A stretch of 64,000 bases of DNA from Clostridia bacterium (GTDB taxonomy: Bacteria > Bacillota > Clostridia > Oscillospirales > UBA644). The stretch lies in contig JAGBIM010000023.1 in NCBI GenBank assembly GCA_017934975.1, positions 117,757 to 181,756 on the forward strand. Direction: 5' to 3'. The notes beneath the pieces were generated by a model. The model was not told the DNA's origin. It saw only the letters and a program-made list of their open reading frames with translations, and did no database searches. This document shows positions 34,058-42,226 of this stretch, one piece after another (position 1 is the first letter of the stretch; the number at the start of each line of letters is the position of its first letter). Position numbers and translations under genes: made by a program.

Positions 34058-34098
34058 CGACACAAAGATATCGGTGCTTTGCACAAAGAAAAAATCGC

Positions 34099-34126
34099 AC
34101 CCTTTGGGGAGAAGCATCATAAGATG
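34099..34126 (+). promoter_or_regulatory. Possible SigK-type promoter of dpaAB
   Basis: AC at 34099-34100, 17-bp spacer, CATAAGATG at 34118-34126, resembling the AC-N16/17-CATANNNTA pattern of mother-cell SigK promoters. The predicted start lies about 22 bp before the dpaA ATG, leaving room for GGAGG. The Bacillus counterpart (spoVF) is SigK-dependent. The pattern is short, so a chance match is possible. Confidence 0.42.
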
Positions 34127-34154
34127 GAACAGACCTTTCCTCGGAGGTTTTGCC

Positions 34155-34994
34155 ATGAACTCAATTCTGTTCGCAGGCGGGGATGCCCGCACCCTCGCAG
34201 CGATTTCCTATATGAAAAACCAAGGATTCCACGTGATTTCCTACGCCATCAACGCCCGCTTGCCCGTGGACGGCAGCAAGGCGTCGGCGGTGATTCTGCC
34301 CTTCCCGTGCCTGAAAAACGGACGGCTCAACGCCCCCACCCTACAAAGCCCTCCCACGGTGGAGGAAATGATTCGGGAAACGGGGATCGACCCAAAATCT
34401 GCCTTCGTCCTCGGAGGCCCCATGGCCGATTGCCCCTTTGCCCGCTATACCGACCTGTCCCAAAGCGAAGAGTTAAAGACGCGAAACGCCGTCACCACGG
34501 CGGAAGGAGCTCTTGACGCGCTGATTCGCAACACGGACGTGGCCGTCTTCGGTCTTCCCGTGATGGTCATCGGTTACGGCGCCATCGGCAAGCGGCTTTC
34601 CCGGATTTTGCAGGCCTTGGGGGCCCGGGTCACGGTGGCGGCACGGCGGAGGGAACATCGCGTTTGCGGAGAATATGCAGGACACACGGTCCAGGACGTG
34701 AAAAACCTCTCGCTGCAAGGGATCCGAGCCGTGTTCAACACGGTTCCCGCCCCCGTCATCACCCCCGAAGTTCTGAAAACCTGCGACGCAACCATCCCCT
34801 TCTTTGAGCTGGCCTCCGCCCCCGGAGGCTTCGACGGGGCGCAGGTAGAACAAGAGGGGCATCGGGTCATCCCCTGCCCCGCCCTCCCCGGAAAGGTCGC
34901 CCCCATTACGGCAGGCGAAGATCTGGCAAAGGTCCTTCTTTCGCAGCTGCCGACCCTTCAAAAGAAAGGAAGTGGCACCTCTGTCCGAACATAA
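34155..34994 (+). CDS. dpaA: Dipicolinate synthase subunit A
   Basis: Subunit A of the enzyme converting the product of dihydrodipicolinate metabolism into dipicolinic acid in the sporulation mother cell. ATG 34155 follows GGAGG by 7 nt; upstream codons in the frame belong to the repeat region. Of 279 residues, the N-terminal segment ILFAGGDARTLAAISYMKNQG and a Rossmann motif VMVIGYGAIGKRLSRILQALG (about 150-170) identify it. Overlaps dpaB by 23 bp. Shows that the organism makes heat-resistant endospores. Confidence 0.94.
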   Translation: MNSILFAGGDARTLAAISYMKNQGFHVISYAINARLPVDGSKASAVILPFPCLKNGRLNAPTLQSPPTVEEMIRETGIDPKSAFVLGGPMADCPFARYTDLSQSEELKTRNAVTTAEGALDALIRNTDVAVFGLPVMVIGYGAIGKRLSRILQALGARVTVAARRREHRVCGEYAGHTVQDVKNLSLQGIRAVFNTVPAPVITPEVLKTCDATIPFFELASAPGGFDGAQVEQEGHRVIPCPALPGKVAPITAGEDLAKVLLSQLPTLQKKGSGTSVRT

Positions 34995-35556
34995 AAAAAC
35001 CATTGGATTTGCCCTGTGCGGCTCCTTTTGCACCTTTCGGCGGGTGATTCCCGTAATCAAAACCCTCGCGGACCAATATGAGGTCCTGCCCATCATGTCC
35101 CCCGTGGCCTACGAGACCGACACCCGATTCGGCGCCGCCGCGGATTTTCGCCGTGAAATCGAAGAAATCTGCCGGAAGCCCATCATCCACACCATCCCCC
35201 AAGCGGAGCCCATCGGTCCGAAAAAGCTGTTGGATCTGCTGGTCATTGCCCCCTGCACGGGAAACACGCTGGCAAAGCTGGCCTGGGGCATCTCCGACAC
35301 CGCCGTCACGTTAGCGGCAAAGGCACATCGTCGCAACCTGCGTCCCGTGGTGGTGGCCGTCTCCACCAACGACGGGCTGACGGGCAACGCGAAAAGCATC
35401 GGAACCCTGCTGAACACCGACGGATATTTCTTCGTCCCTTTCGGCCAGGACGACCCGATGAAAAAGCAGGCCTCTCTGGTGGCCCAAATGGAACAAATCC
35501 CCGAAACCGTCGCCGCGGCCTTGGAGGGAATCCAGATTCAACCTTTGTTGCAATAA
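34972..35556 (+). CDS. dpaB: Dipicolinate synthase subunit B (flavoprotein)
   Basis: A 194-residue flavoprotein-fold subunit. Recognisable segments are IGFALCGSFCTFRRVIPVIK, VLPIMSPVAYETDTRFG, LLVIAPCTGNTLAKLAWGI and the C-terminal FVPFGQDDPMKKQASLVA. The start GTG 34972 lies inside dpaA and only a base or two after AAAGGA; that spacing is short, so the true start may be a few codons on. Forms the dipicolinate synthase complex with DpaA. Confidence 0.93.
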   Translation: MAPLSEHKKTIGFALCGSFCTFRRVIPVIKTLADQYEVLPIMSPVAYETDTRFGAAADFRREIEEICRKPIIHTIPQAEPIGPKKLLDLLVIAPCTGNTLAKLAWGISDTAVTLAAKAHRRNLRPVVVAVSTNDGLTGNAKSIGTLLNTDGYFFVPFGQDDPMKKQASLVAQMEQIPETVAAALEGIQIQPLLQ

Positions 35557-35611
35557 AAAAGCCATCTTTTCGTAAGGGGTCAAACTATCGAGAATATAGT
35601 ACCCGCAGATC

Positions 35612-35869
35612 AAAACCCCTTCCACCAACGAAAAGCGATTGCTTTGCAATCCCTTTCCGTTGGTCCCCCTTCCCCTTCCTTTGGCAAGGAAGTGGACGGC
35701 AGACTCGGGTATCAGGTTCTCTCGATGGAGTTTTTCAATGCGTTGCCTCTTGGGCGACAAACCTTGAACGGTTCGTGCACCCGCCTTCGCCGTCTCCTTT
35801 CCCGCCACGGGAAAGGGGAAGGGGGACCGCCGCGTCGCCGCAGTGCAACGTGGTGGGGGAAGGGGTTTT
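35612..35869. repeat. 258-bp MITE-like inverted-repeat element, copy A
   Basis: Begins AAAACCCCTTCCACC and ends GGGGAAGGGGTTTT. Read on the minus strand it aligns end to end, at the same length, with the element at 63707-63964. Each arm contains a hairpin whose stem differs from its counterpart yet remains complementary. No obvious target-site duplication and no credible gene; the largest open frame is a repeat artefact. It fills most of the gap between dpaB and the ABC exporter. Confidence 0.75.
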
Positions 35870-35940
35870 CGAGAGATCGGTGTAAAACGCATTTTCAACT
35901 ATTTAAGCACCCCTTACACCAGGAAACCTGAATCGGATGC

Positions 35941-35971
35941 AAAAACGGCTCCTCCCAAAAGAGAGGAGCCG
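35941..35971 (-). terminator. Terminator after ABC-2 permease gene
   Basis: Stem CGGCTCCTC (35946-35954) with GAGGAGCCG (35963-35971), followed on the minus strand by T5. Sixteen bp beyond the permease stop. Confidence 0.87.
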
Positions 35972-35986
35972 TATTTTTTCACTTGA

Positions 35987-36880
35987 TTACGCCTTTTTGC
36001 GGAAGCGGTTCATCAGCACGTAGGCAAGCACCAGAATCGCCACCGCGCCGCCGAGGATGAGATACATCACGGGGAAGGGAACCTTATCCCCAAAAAAGTA
36101 CAGATTGCAATCCAACAAATCCCGCAGGGAATCGGTCACCTCCACGGGAAGCCCTTGCGCCTCCATTTCCGCAAATACGCCACCCAAAGAATGATTCCGC
36201 ATGAGGGCCGTGCCGTACGTACCGGGGAGGAACATCACCGCATTCTGAAGCCCTTCTCCGAAGGAGGAAATGGGCATATAAGCCCCGCAGATAAAGCCGT
36301 AGCCCGCGCTGACGATGGTCCCCACGGCGGAAAGCTGACCTTGGGTGGAAAGGAAGAAGTTGATCACCGAGGACAGGGCCGTGCCGAAGAGCACCAGCAC
36401 CGTCACGTCCAGAAAGATCATCAAAACGTCAACCACCGAAAGATACCATCCTTGAATCGCCACGTACAACAGACAAAGCCCCGTTGCAATAAAGCAGATG
36501 AGGAAGGTGGAAAGAAGGGTTGCCACGTAATAGCAGAGGGACAGGGTGGAGGATTTCACGGGAGCGATGCACAGATCCTTCGCCGTGCCGTTGGCCCGAT
36601 CCTGCACCATCAAAAAGTTGGCACAGAAGGCCACGGTCACGCAGGACACCGCCAACAGAGAGGACATCAGCTGTCCCGCCACAAGCCCGTCAATCAGACC
36701 GTCGTCCAAGGAAATCCCTTCGGGAAGACCGGCCAAAAAACTGTCCCGATACACGTTGCTCAAAAAGGTGGCGTATAAAACCAGCAGGATGCCGGGAGTG
36801 ATCAGAGCAGTGAAAAACATCCCTTTATCCTTGAAAAACAGTTTTACGTTCCGTTTGATCAGAACCGATGCGGTTTTCAT
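35987..36880 (-). CDS. ABC-2 type exporter permease
   Basis: A 297-residue membrane protein with six hydrophobic segments and an extracellular loop between the first two, the ABC-2 layout. Typical pieces are FFKDKGMFFTALITPGILLVLYA, VQDRANGTAKDLCIAPVKSS and GFICGAYMPISSFGEGLQNA. Its start overlaps the stop of the ATPase gene by 4 bp. Drug, lantibiotic or polysaccharide export are all possible; the sequence does not decide. Confidence 0.9.
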   Translation of the reverse strand: MKTASVLIKRNVKLFFKDKGMFFTALITPGILLVLYATFLSNVYRDSFLAGLPEGISLDDGLIDGLVAGQLMSSLLAVSCVTVAFCANFLMVQDRANGTAKDLCIAPVKSSTLSLCYYVATLLSTFLICFIATGLCLLYVAIQGWYLSVVDVLMIFLDVTVLVLFGTALSSVINFFLSTQGQLSAVGTIVSAGYGFICGAYMPISSFGEGLQNAVMFLPGTYGTALMRNHSLGGVFAEMEAQGLPVEVTDSLRDLLDCNLYFFGDKVPFPVMYLILGGAVAILVLAYVLMNRFRKKA

Positions 36881-37791
36881 TTCCCCTCACCTCCCGTCAG
36901 ATTTTTCCCCGTCACGGACAGGAACACGTCGTCCATCTTCCCCTTGGTGATTTCATAATCCCGAAAGAGAGTGGGATGAGACAAAATCAACTCCGTGGCC
37001 TTTTCCGTATTGGGCACCCGAACGCGAACGGCGTCCCGAATGGGTTCATATTCCATTCCCAAGGACGCGGTCTCCTCGTCGGAAAGACCGTACAGCGTGA
37101 TAAAGTCCCCCGTATAGGCGTTTTTCAGCTCCAAGGGCGTTCCTTCCGCCGCAATTTTCCCACTGTCGAGAATGACCACGTAATCGGCCTCCGCCGCCTC
37201 TTCCATATAATGGGTGGTCAGAAAAACCGTCATATTCTGCGTTCTGCGCAGGTCGGAAATCACGTCCCACAGAATCTTGCGGGTCTGAGGATCCAGCCCC
37301 GTGGTGGGTTCGTCCAGAACGAGGATCTTCGGCCGATGCAACAGCGCCCGCGCCACGTCGATGCGCCGCCGCTGACCGCCCGAAAGCTTGCCCACGGGTC
37401 GCTTCAAAAAGTCCGAGAAATTCAACTTTTCCGCCAACTCCGCCAAACGGGTGCGGAAGGCGTCTCCGTAAATGCCGTACAGAGCGGCTCGGGATTGCAG
37501 ATTGTCGTACACGCTCAACGCTCCGTCCAGAACCGAGTTCTGAAACACCACGCCGAGACGCTCCTTGACGGCATTTTCATCCCGCACCGAGTCCAGCCCG
37601 TCGATGGTCACCGTCCCGCCGTCTTTCGACAACTGGCCGCACAAAATGTTGATGGTGGTGGACTTGCCCGCCCCGTTCACCCCCAAAAAGGCGAACAACT
37701 CCCCTTCCTTCACGCGGAAGGAAAGGTCCTGCACGGCGTGCACGTCCCCAAAGCTTTTATTCAAATGTTGGATCTCAATTATATTGCTCAT
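36877..37791 (-). CDS. ABC exporter ATP-binding protein (DrrA/CcmA-like)
   Basis: A 304-residue ATPase. Walker A GVNGAGKSTTINIL, signature LSGGQRRRIDVARAL, Walker B ILVLDEPTTGLD and the switch histidine in LTTHYMEEA are all visible. About 80 residues after the NBD form the accessory domain common in DrrA-like exporters. Its own SigA promoter lies upstream and the permease follows. Confidence 0.94.
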   Translation of the reverse strand: MSNIIEIQHLNKSFGDVHAVQDLSFRVKEGELFAFLGVNGAGKSTTINILCGQLSKDGGTVTIDGLDSVRDENAVKERLGVVFQNSVLDGALSVYDNLQSRAALYGIYGDAFRTRLAELAEKLNFSDFLKRPVGKLSGGQRRRIDVARALLHRPKILVLDEPTTGLDPQTRKILWDVISDLRRTQNMTVFLTTHYMEEAAEADYVVILDSGKIAAEGTPLELKNAYTGDFITLYGLSDEETASLGMEYEPIRDAVRVRVPNTEKATELILSHPTLFRDYEITKGKMDDVFLSVTGKNLTGGEGK

Positions 37792-37820
37792 GCTAAAACC
37801 TCCAGCCGGTTTCTAATGAT

Positions 37821-37849
37821 ATTATAGCACAAATCCCCCCAAATTTCAA
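37821..37849 (-). promoter_or_regulatory. SigA promoter of ABC exporter operon
   Basis: Minus strand TTGAAA (37844-37849), 17-bp spacer, perfect TATAAT (37821-37826), about 30 bp before the ATPase start. Confidence 0.75.
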
Positions 37850-38008
37850 CCCCTTTTCCCCCATTCGGTCGAAATATCAAGGCAAGCGAACCGAAACGGA
37901 AAAGGAGATTTTTGTCGAATTCACAATTTTGTACCGATTTCTATGCTACCAGCAAAGGACTTTTGCGTTTCAAAGTGCTATAATAAGGGAAAAGGAGGTA
38001 TTTATACC

Positions 38009-38968
38009 ATGAAAAAACTGTTATTTACTCTGTTCATCCTCACCGCATTCTGTCTGATGCTTCTCACCGCCTGCACCGAGTGCGAGGTCTGCTCCTTTGG
38101 CGACTGGGAAACCGTCACCGAAGCCACCTGCACCGCCGAGGGCGAAAAGGTTCGGATCTGCTCCGAATGTCAAAAGGAAGACCGTCAACCCATCGAAAAG
38201 AAAGAACACGATCTTTCTTTGAAGGAAACCACCCTCGCCGCCACCTGCACCACCGAAGGCAAAGAAACTTGGGGCTGCGCCAACTGCGACTACACGGAAG
38301 AACACACCGTAAAAGCAACGGGACACAAGGAAACGAAGACCGTCACCGCCGAAGCCACCTGCTCCAAACAGGGAACTGCCGTATACACCTGCTCGGTTTG
38401 CAACGTTACCAGAGAAGAGGTTCTCCCCACAAAATCCCATTCTTACTCCCCCGCTACCTGTAAAAAGCCCAAAACTTGCGAGGATTGCGGCGCCACTTCG
38501 GGGGAGAAAGCAGACCACACATATAGCGAAGCAACCTGTACCGAACCGAAAAAATGCACCTCCTGCGGCAAAACGGAAGGAAAAGCATTAGGTCACAACA
38601 TAGATGACGGCGAATGTACCCGTTGCGACGCAAAAAGCACAATTAAAATTACAAACAGTATTCCAACACAATATAAGTGTTATACCAACAGCGGCGAACA
38701 TTATGCAACTTGTGAAATTGTTTCGATAACGGAAACCCGTCCTAATGAGTTTGATATTCTTATTAAAATTCTTTTTCGTGATTATTATACACCAGAGATT
38801 GCCTACAAGATAGTTGACCCCAGCGGAGCAGTTGTTTTCAAAAACACAAACCCCCTAGGTGATGTTGAAGAAGGGGAAAGCGTAAGATATCAACTCGGTC
38901 TCTCTTATAAAATCACAGAGTATCCTCTTTTGGGAGAATACAAACTTACTTTACAAGATAGAAAATGA
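38009..38968 (+). CDS. Cysteine-rich lipoprotein with CxxC repeats
   Basis: 319 residues from ATG 38009, preceded by AAAGGAGG. Signal peptide with lipobox LLTAC. The N-terminal two-thirds holds repeats of about 45 residues, each with a single Cys in an ATCT-like segment followed by a CxxC pair (CSECQ, CANCD, CSVCN, CEDCG, CTSCG, CTRCD), the zinc-ribbon-like repeats found in clostridial surface proteins. The last 110 residues form a different, beta-rich domain. The DNA changes sharply near 38,640 from GC-rich to AT-rich, matching the domain boundary, which suggests a recombined gene. Function unknown; possibly metal or thiol binding at the surface. Confidence 0.82.
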   Translation: MKKLLFTLFILTAFCLMLLTACTECEVCSFGDWETVTEATCTAEGEKVRICSECQKEDRQPIEKKEHDLSLKETTLAATCTTEGKETWGCANCDYTEEHTVKATGHKETKTVTAEATCSKQGTAVYTCSVCNVTREEVLPTKSHSYSPATCKKPKTCEDCGATSGEKADHTYSEATCTEPKKCTSCGKTEGKALGHNIDDGECTRCDAKSTIKITNSIPTQYKCYTNSGEHYATCEIVSITETRPNEFDILIKILFRDYYTPEIAYKIVDPSGAVVFKNTNPLGDVEEGESVRYQLGLSYKITEYPLLGEYKLTLQDRK

Positions 38969-39052
38969 ATCACGAAAATCTTTTTTTGAAAGACACCAAG
39001 AATAAAGTGCACTATAAAATTTTCAACTAGAAAAAGATTGGATGAAGGCAAA

Positions 39053-39253
39053 ATGAATCATTTTTTTAAATTACTCAACTACTTTAATCGTGGAGAACAA
39101 ATTTCCAGACAATTTTTGTTAAGGAAACCAGGTATAACAAAAGCATTAATAGATGCCGCTATTGACGAAGGGTATATTGTAGAAGTCTCCAGCGATAACG
39201 GAGATGTTAAATATACAATCACATCCAGCGGAATTAATAAACGCGACAAATAA
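39053..39253 (+). CDS. Small winged-helix-like protein
   Basis: 66 residues from ATG 39053, preceded by GAAGG (a TTG five codons upstream is an alternative). The C-terminal half has a winged-helix pattern: KPGITKALIDAAIDEGYIVEV, then DNGDVKYTITSSGINKR, like the end of many wHTH regulators. The gene is much more AT-rich than its surroundings, suggesting recent transfer. It lies 84 bp after the cysteine-rich lipoprotein and could be co-transcribed. May be a truncated regulator. Confidence 0.62.
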   Translation: MNHFFKLLNYFNRGEQISRQFLLRKPGITKALIDAAIDEGYIVEVSSDNGDVKYTITSSGINKRDK

Positions 39254-39271
39254 GAAACAAATATAATAATT

Positions 39272-39310
39272 CCCCGACGGAGAACTCCGTCGGGGATTCG
39301 CTTTTCTTTC
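39272..39310 (+). terminator. Terminator after winged-helix gene
   Basis: Perfect arms CCCCGACGGA (39272-39281) and TCCGTCGGGG (39286-39295) with loop GAAC, followed after a few bases by a T-rich run. Confidence 0.75.
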
Positions 39311-39315
39311 TTTTG

Positions 39316-39355
39316 GCCCTTTTCTTTCTTTTCTCGGGAAAAGAAAGAAAAGGGC
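39316..39355. repeat. Perfect 17-bp inverted repeat
   Basis: Arm from GCCC through TTTTCTTTCTTTT (39316-39332), loop CTCGGG, exact complement at 39339-39355. It lies between the convergent winged-helix gene and spoIIE. May act as the spoIIE terminator or be a small repeat; a related imperfect copy is at 42081-42104. Confidence 0.65.
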
Positions 39356-39382
39356 ACCAAACCCAAACAACCCCACAATCCC

Positions 39383-41194
39383 CTACGCCGCTTTGCAGAC
39401 CCGCACGGCAAGGACGGTCACGTCGTCCACCCGATTGCGGCCCACCCGCTTGGCCTCTTGGAGAATCCCGTCGGCCAGGGTCATGCAGTCCCGTGGAGTG
39501 GGCATCCGGTTGAGAAATTCCCCCAGCCACTTCTTGTCCTTCCCCAAAACCCCGTCGGAAATCAGGATCAGATAATCGTTCTCCGCCAGGCGACACCGCT
39601 CGTGCTTTACGTCCACCTCTTCCAGCATCCCCACGGGCAGGGTTTCACTTCCGATTTCGTAAACGATGCCGTTGCGCAACACGTAGGTGGGCGCCGCCCC
39701 CGCCTTGAACAGGTCGCAAACGCCGCTTTTCAGATCCACCGACGCCACGTCCATGCCCAACACCGTCTCCTCCTCACAGGAGAGCAGATTTCGGTTGATT
39801 ACTTTTAAAATATCTTCCTGCTTCAGTCCGTTGCGGGAAAGCTGCTCCATCATCTTCACCGCCTTTACGCTCTGCCGTGCGGCGCGGGTTCCGCTTCCCA
39901 TACCGTCCGCCACCGTAAAAACGAAGCGGTCGTCGGCGGTGCGGAATCCCCCCGTGGTATCCCCGCAAAAAAGCTCCCCCTCCTTTTGGGCAAAGGCCTT
40001 GGCGAAATGCAGAGAAAAAACCGTCTCTTCTTGGGATCGCAGGGCGGAAATCACCTCGGGAAAGCGTTGACACCGGTTCAGAAATTCCCGAGGCGGACGC
40101 AGATCCTGTTCCCGCACGCCCCGACGGATCTCGTCAAAGGCTTCGGCGGTTTCGGTACGGAATCGGGTATAGCACAAGATCCGCTTGGCACACCCCCGAC
40201 AAACCGTCGCATCCCCCGCCACCGCATCCGTTCGTCCCTCCCGACGGAAGCGGAACCGTGCTTTTTTCCATTGTCCCCGCAGCTCCCCGCCGAAGGGCAC
40301 GGTATAGCGGGTCAGGCGAGACAAAACCTTTTGAGGCAGAGCCAAAAACAAGACCCCCGCCAAAAAGATCGCCCCCAAGGAGGCGGGCAGGGAAAAGGAT
40401 TGCTCGGAGCAGAGCCATAAAATCAAAGTAGAGAGAAGATAGGAAATCAACTGTCCGTATTTTCCGAACACCCGCAGAGCCGCAGAGAGAAGAACGCCGA
40501 AAAATATCGCCAAAAACCAGAGCGTCCGTTGGGGGGAAAAAATACATAAAATCAGACCCACGGTCAGGGCGGAGGAAAGGGTGTAGAAAAAACTGCATTT
40601 ACATCCGATACAAAGGATCAAAAACAAAAAAGCGGTGCGTCCCGCCGACTCTAAAATCCCCCCGAAGCTCATCATTCCCAGCAACACGAAGGAGAGGGAC
40701 AGAAGACAGCACACGTACCGCAGAGAGGTATTTCCCAAAGGGCGGGAGGAAAAAGCGGAAAGGGCGATGCAGAACAACCAGGCCAATCCCCCGCTCAGAA
40801 GCCCGTTGACCATAAAAGCCACGTTTTCCTTGGGGGTATAGGAGGAAAAGAAAAATCCCATCAATCCCCCCAGCATGGTTCCCCACAGGGTGAAAAGAAA
40901 ATACGAAAGGGGACGGTTGATTTCCGACAAAGAAGGCAACGAGAGACGGAAGATCCGCGCCATAAAGCAGGAGGTCAAAATACGCAGACCGTCCCGTCCC
41001 GCGACAAAATGACCGAGAAACGCGCCGAAGAATCCGAACGGGGATCCCGCCGTAGCGAGGGCAACGCCAAAGGGCATAATGCCGCGGGCAAGGATGATAT
41101 TGGAGAAAAGACAGCCAATAGCGGCTTCAAGCAAGCGAAGAAAAACCCCTTTGGGGGTCAGGTCGGCGGAAAGCGTTCGAATCCGATCCCACAC
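39383..41194 (-). CDS. spoIIE: Stage II sporulation protein E
   Basis: Membrane phosphatase that dephosphorylates SpoIIAA and so activates SigF in the forespore. Start GTG 41194 lies 8 nt after GGGGAGG; the nearby ATG is out of frame. The 603 residues comprise about ten hydrophobic helices (about 20-300), a cysteine-containing central region (CRGCAKRILCYTRF) and a PP2C-like domain (about 400-603) with VFTVADGMGSGTRAARQS, VLGMDVASVDLKSG and YLILISDGVLG. About 200 residues shorter than the Bacillus protein. The conserved aspartates for metal binding are present. Confidence 0.93.
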   Translation of the reverse strand: MWDRIRTLSADLTPKGVFLRLLEAAIGCLFSNIILARGIMPFGVALATAGSPFGFFGAFLGHFVAGRDGLRILTSCFMARIFRLSLPSLSEINRPLSYFLFTLWGTMLGGLMGFFFSSYTPKENVAFMVNGLLSGGLAWLFCIALSAFSSRPLGNTSLRYVCCLLSLSFVLLGMMSFGGILESAGRTAFLFLILCIGCKCSFFYTLSSALTVGLILCIFSPQRTLWFLAIFFGVLLSAALRVFGKYGQLISYLLSTLILWLCSEQSFSLPASLGAIFLAGVLFLALPQKVLSRLTRYTVPFGGELRGQWKKARFRFRREGRTDAVAGDATVCRGCAKRILCYTRFRTETAEAFDEIRRGVREQDLRPPREFLNRCQRFPEVISALRSQEETVFSLHFAKAFAQKEGELFCGDTTGGFRTADDRFVFTVADGMGSGTRAARQSVKAVKMMEQLSRNGLKQEDILKVINRNLLSCEEETVLGMDVASVDLKSGVCDLFKAGAAPTYVLRNGIVYEIGSETLPVGMLEEVDVKHERCRLAENDYLILISDGVLGKDKKWLGEFLNRMPTPRDCMTLADGILQEAKRVGRNRVDDVTVLAVRVCKAA

Positions 41195-41224
41195 GGAGCA
41201 TACCTCCCCACAGATGATATGCTC

Positions 41225-41290
41225 ATTATAACGCAAACAGAAGGAGAAGACCGTCGATTGACGGCGCAAAACCGAAGAACTTCTCGACAA
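41225..41290 (-). promoter_or_regulatory. Possible Spo0A-dependent spoIIE promoter
   Basis: Minus strand TATAAT (41225-41230) preceded at 21 bp by TCGACG (41252-41257), a four-of-six -35 match. The overlong spacing is the known feature of Bacillus spoIIE and spoIIG promoters. TTGTCGAGA (41282-41290) resembles a Spo0A box (TGTCGAA core) farther upstream. Predicted start about 24 bp before the gene. Confidence 0.38.
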
Positions 41291-41304
41291 AAACTGCAAA
41301 AATC

Positions 41305-41333
41305 TTGACAAACAGGGGATTTTATGATATGAT
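41305..41333 (+). promoter_or_regulatory. SigA promoter of the 41378 membrane protein gene
   Basis: TTGACA (41305-41310), 17-bp spacer, TATGAT (41328-41333); AAAGGAG follows before the ATG at 41378. Confidence 0.73.
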
Positions 41334-41377
41334 AAGAACAGATTTCCAAACATTCCGTCGAAAGGAGATGCACGGTC

Positions 41378-42070
41378 ATGGGAAAACATTCCGCCCCCAC
41401 GCGTAGCAAAAAGAAGCGATTCCCCGCGTTTTTGCCCGCACTTCTTGCCGTCGTTGCGGGGATTGCCGTCCTCGTTTCGGCCATCGTCTTCTTCTTCCAA
41501 AACCCCTACGAATCTCTGTTGGAGGACGCGGGGGTGGCGTTTGCGGAATGTGAAGGAGACGAGGAAGTCCTGAAAATCTCTTTTAACGGAGATGCGGAAG
41601 GCATCCTTCAATGCAGAAAAGCCCTCAACGCCCTGCGGGAAGGGGAAAATCCCCCCGAAACCGTGGAATGGACCCTTCTGCAAGGAGAAGAAATTCTGAC
41701 CCAAGGCACCGTAGAGCACGTGGGCTTTTTGCCCGCCCCCGAAAGTCCTCGGGTGGAGACCATGGAAGAGGATCTGACCGTTCTGAAGCTGAAATACGAG
41801 CTGGAGCAAAGCGGTCTCTCGGTGAAAATTCAAGGGGCACGGACCCAAAACCCCGACGGAAAAGCCTTGACCGTCACGGTCAACGGGAAGGAAGAGGACG
41901 CGAAAAACGCCTTGAGCATCCTCCCTGCCGCCCTGCGCGCCATGAACGGGGAGGGAGGCGGCATCGTCCGCGTAACCGTTCTGTTCTACGATTACGGAAC
42001 CCTCTTCGCCGCCGCAGACTACGACCTGGCCTACGGAGACGTGCTGCTCTCCTCCAAGCTTGCAGAATAA
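41378..42070 (+). CDS. Membrane-anchored protein of unknown function
   Basis: 230 residues: basic cytoplasmic N-terminus (SAPTRSKKKRF), one membrane helix (about 16-40), and an acidic extracellular part with two similar alpha/beta portions (about 60-130 and 140-215). No family recognised. Divergent from spoIIE with its own SigA promoter. The start follows AAAGGAG by 10 nt. It may be a cell-surface or sporulation-linked protein, but only the neighbourhood hints at that. Confidence 0.75.
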   Translation: MGKHSAPTRSKKKRFPAFLPALLAVVAGIAVLVSAIVFFFQNPYESLLEDAGVAFAECEGDEEVLKISFNGDAEGILQCRKALNALREGENPPETVEWTLLQGEEILTQGTVEHVGFLPAPESPRVETMEEDLTVLKLKYELEQSGLSVKIQGARTQNPDGKALTVTVNGKEEDAKNALSILPAALRAMNGEGGGIVRVTVLFYDYGTLFAAADYDLAYGDVLLSSKLAE

Positions 42071-42080
42071 CGGGTTGTAT

Positions 42081-42104
42081 CTTTCTTTTCACGGAAAAAG
42101 AAAG
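42081..42104. repeat. Short T/A-rich inverted repeat after membrane protein gene
   Basis: CTTTCTTTT and AAAAGAAAG arms around CACGGA, 11 bp beyond the stop. Similar in sequence to the perfect inverted repeat at 39316. It may serve as a weak terminator or belong to a small repeat class. Confidence 0.5.
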
Positions 42105-42226
42105 GTACCCAAAGAAAAGCGAAAGCCGCCGCAATTTCTTGCGGCGGGACAGACCGTCAAAAAAGCATCCATTTTTGTTCTGTAAAAAAACGGCATTTCA
42201 AAAATTAGTATCACATTAACCGAAAT

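Noticed and set aside
35612..35869. Target-site duplication around the 258-bp element
   Set aside because: Flanks were compared at all three family members; no consistent direct repeat of 2-10 bp was found.
37956..37984. Promoter (TGCTATAAT) before the cysteine-rich lipoprotein
   Set aside because: No -35 box, and the predicted start would fall on the Shine-Dalgarno sequence.
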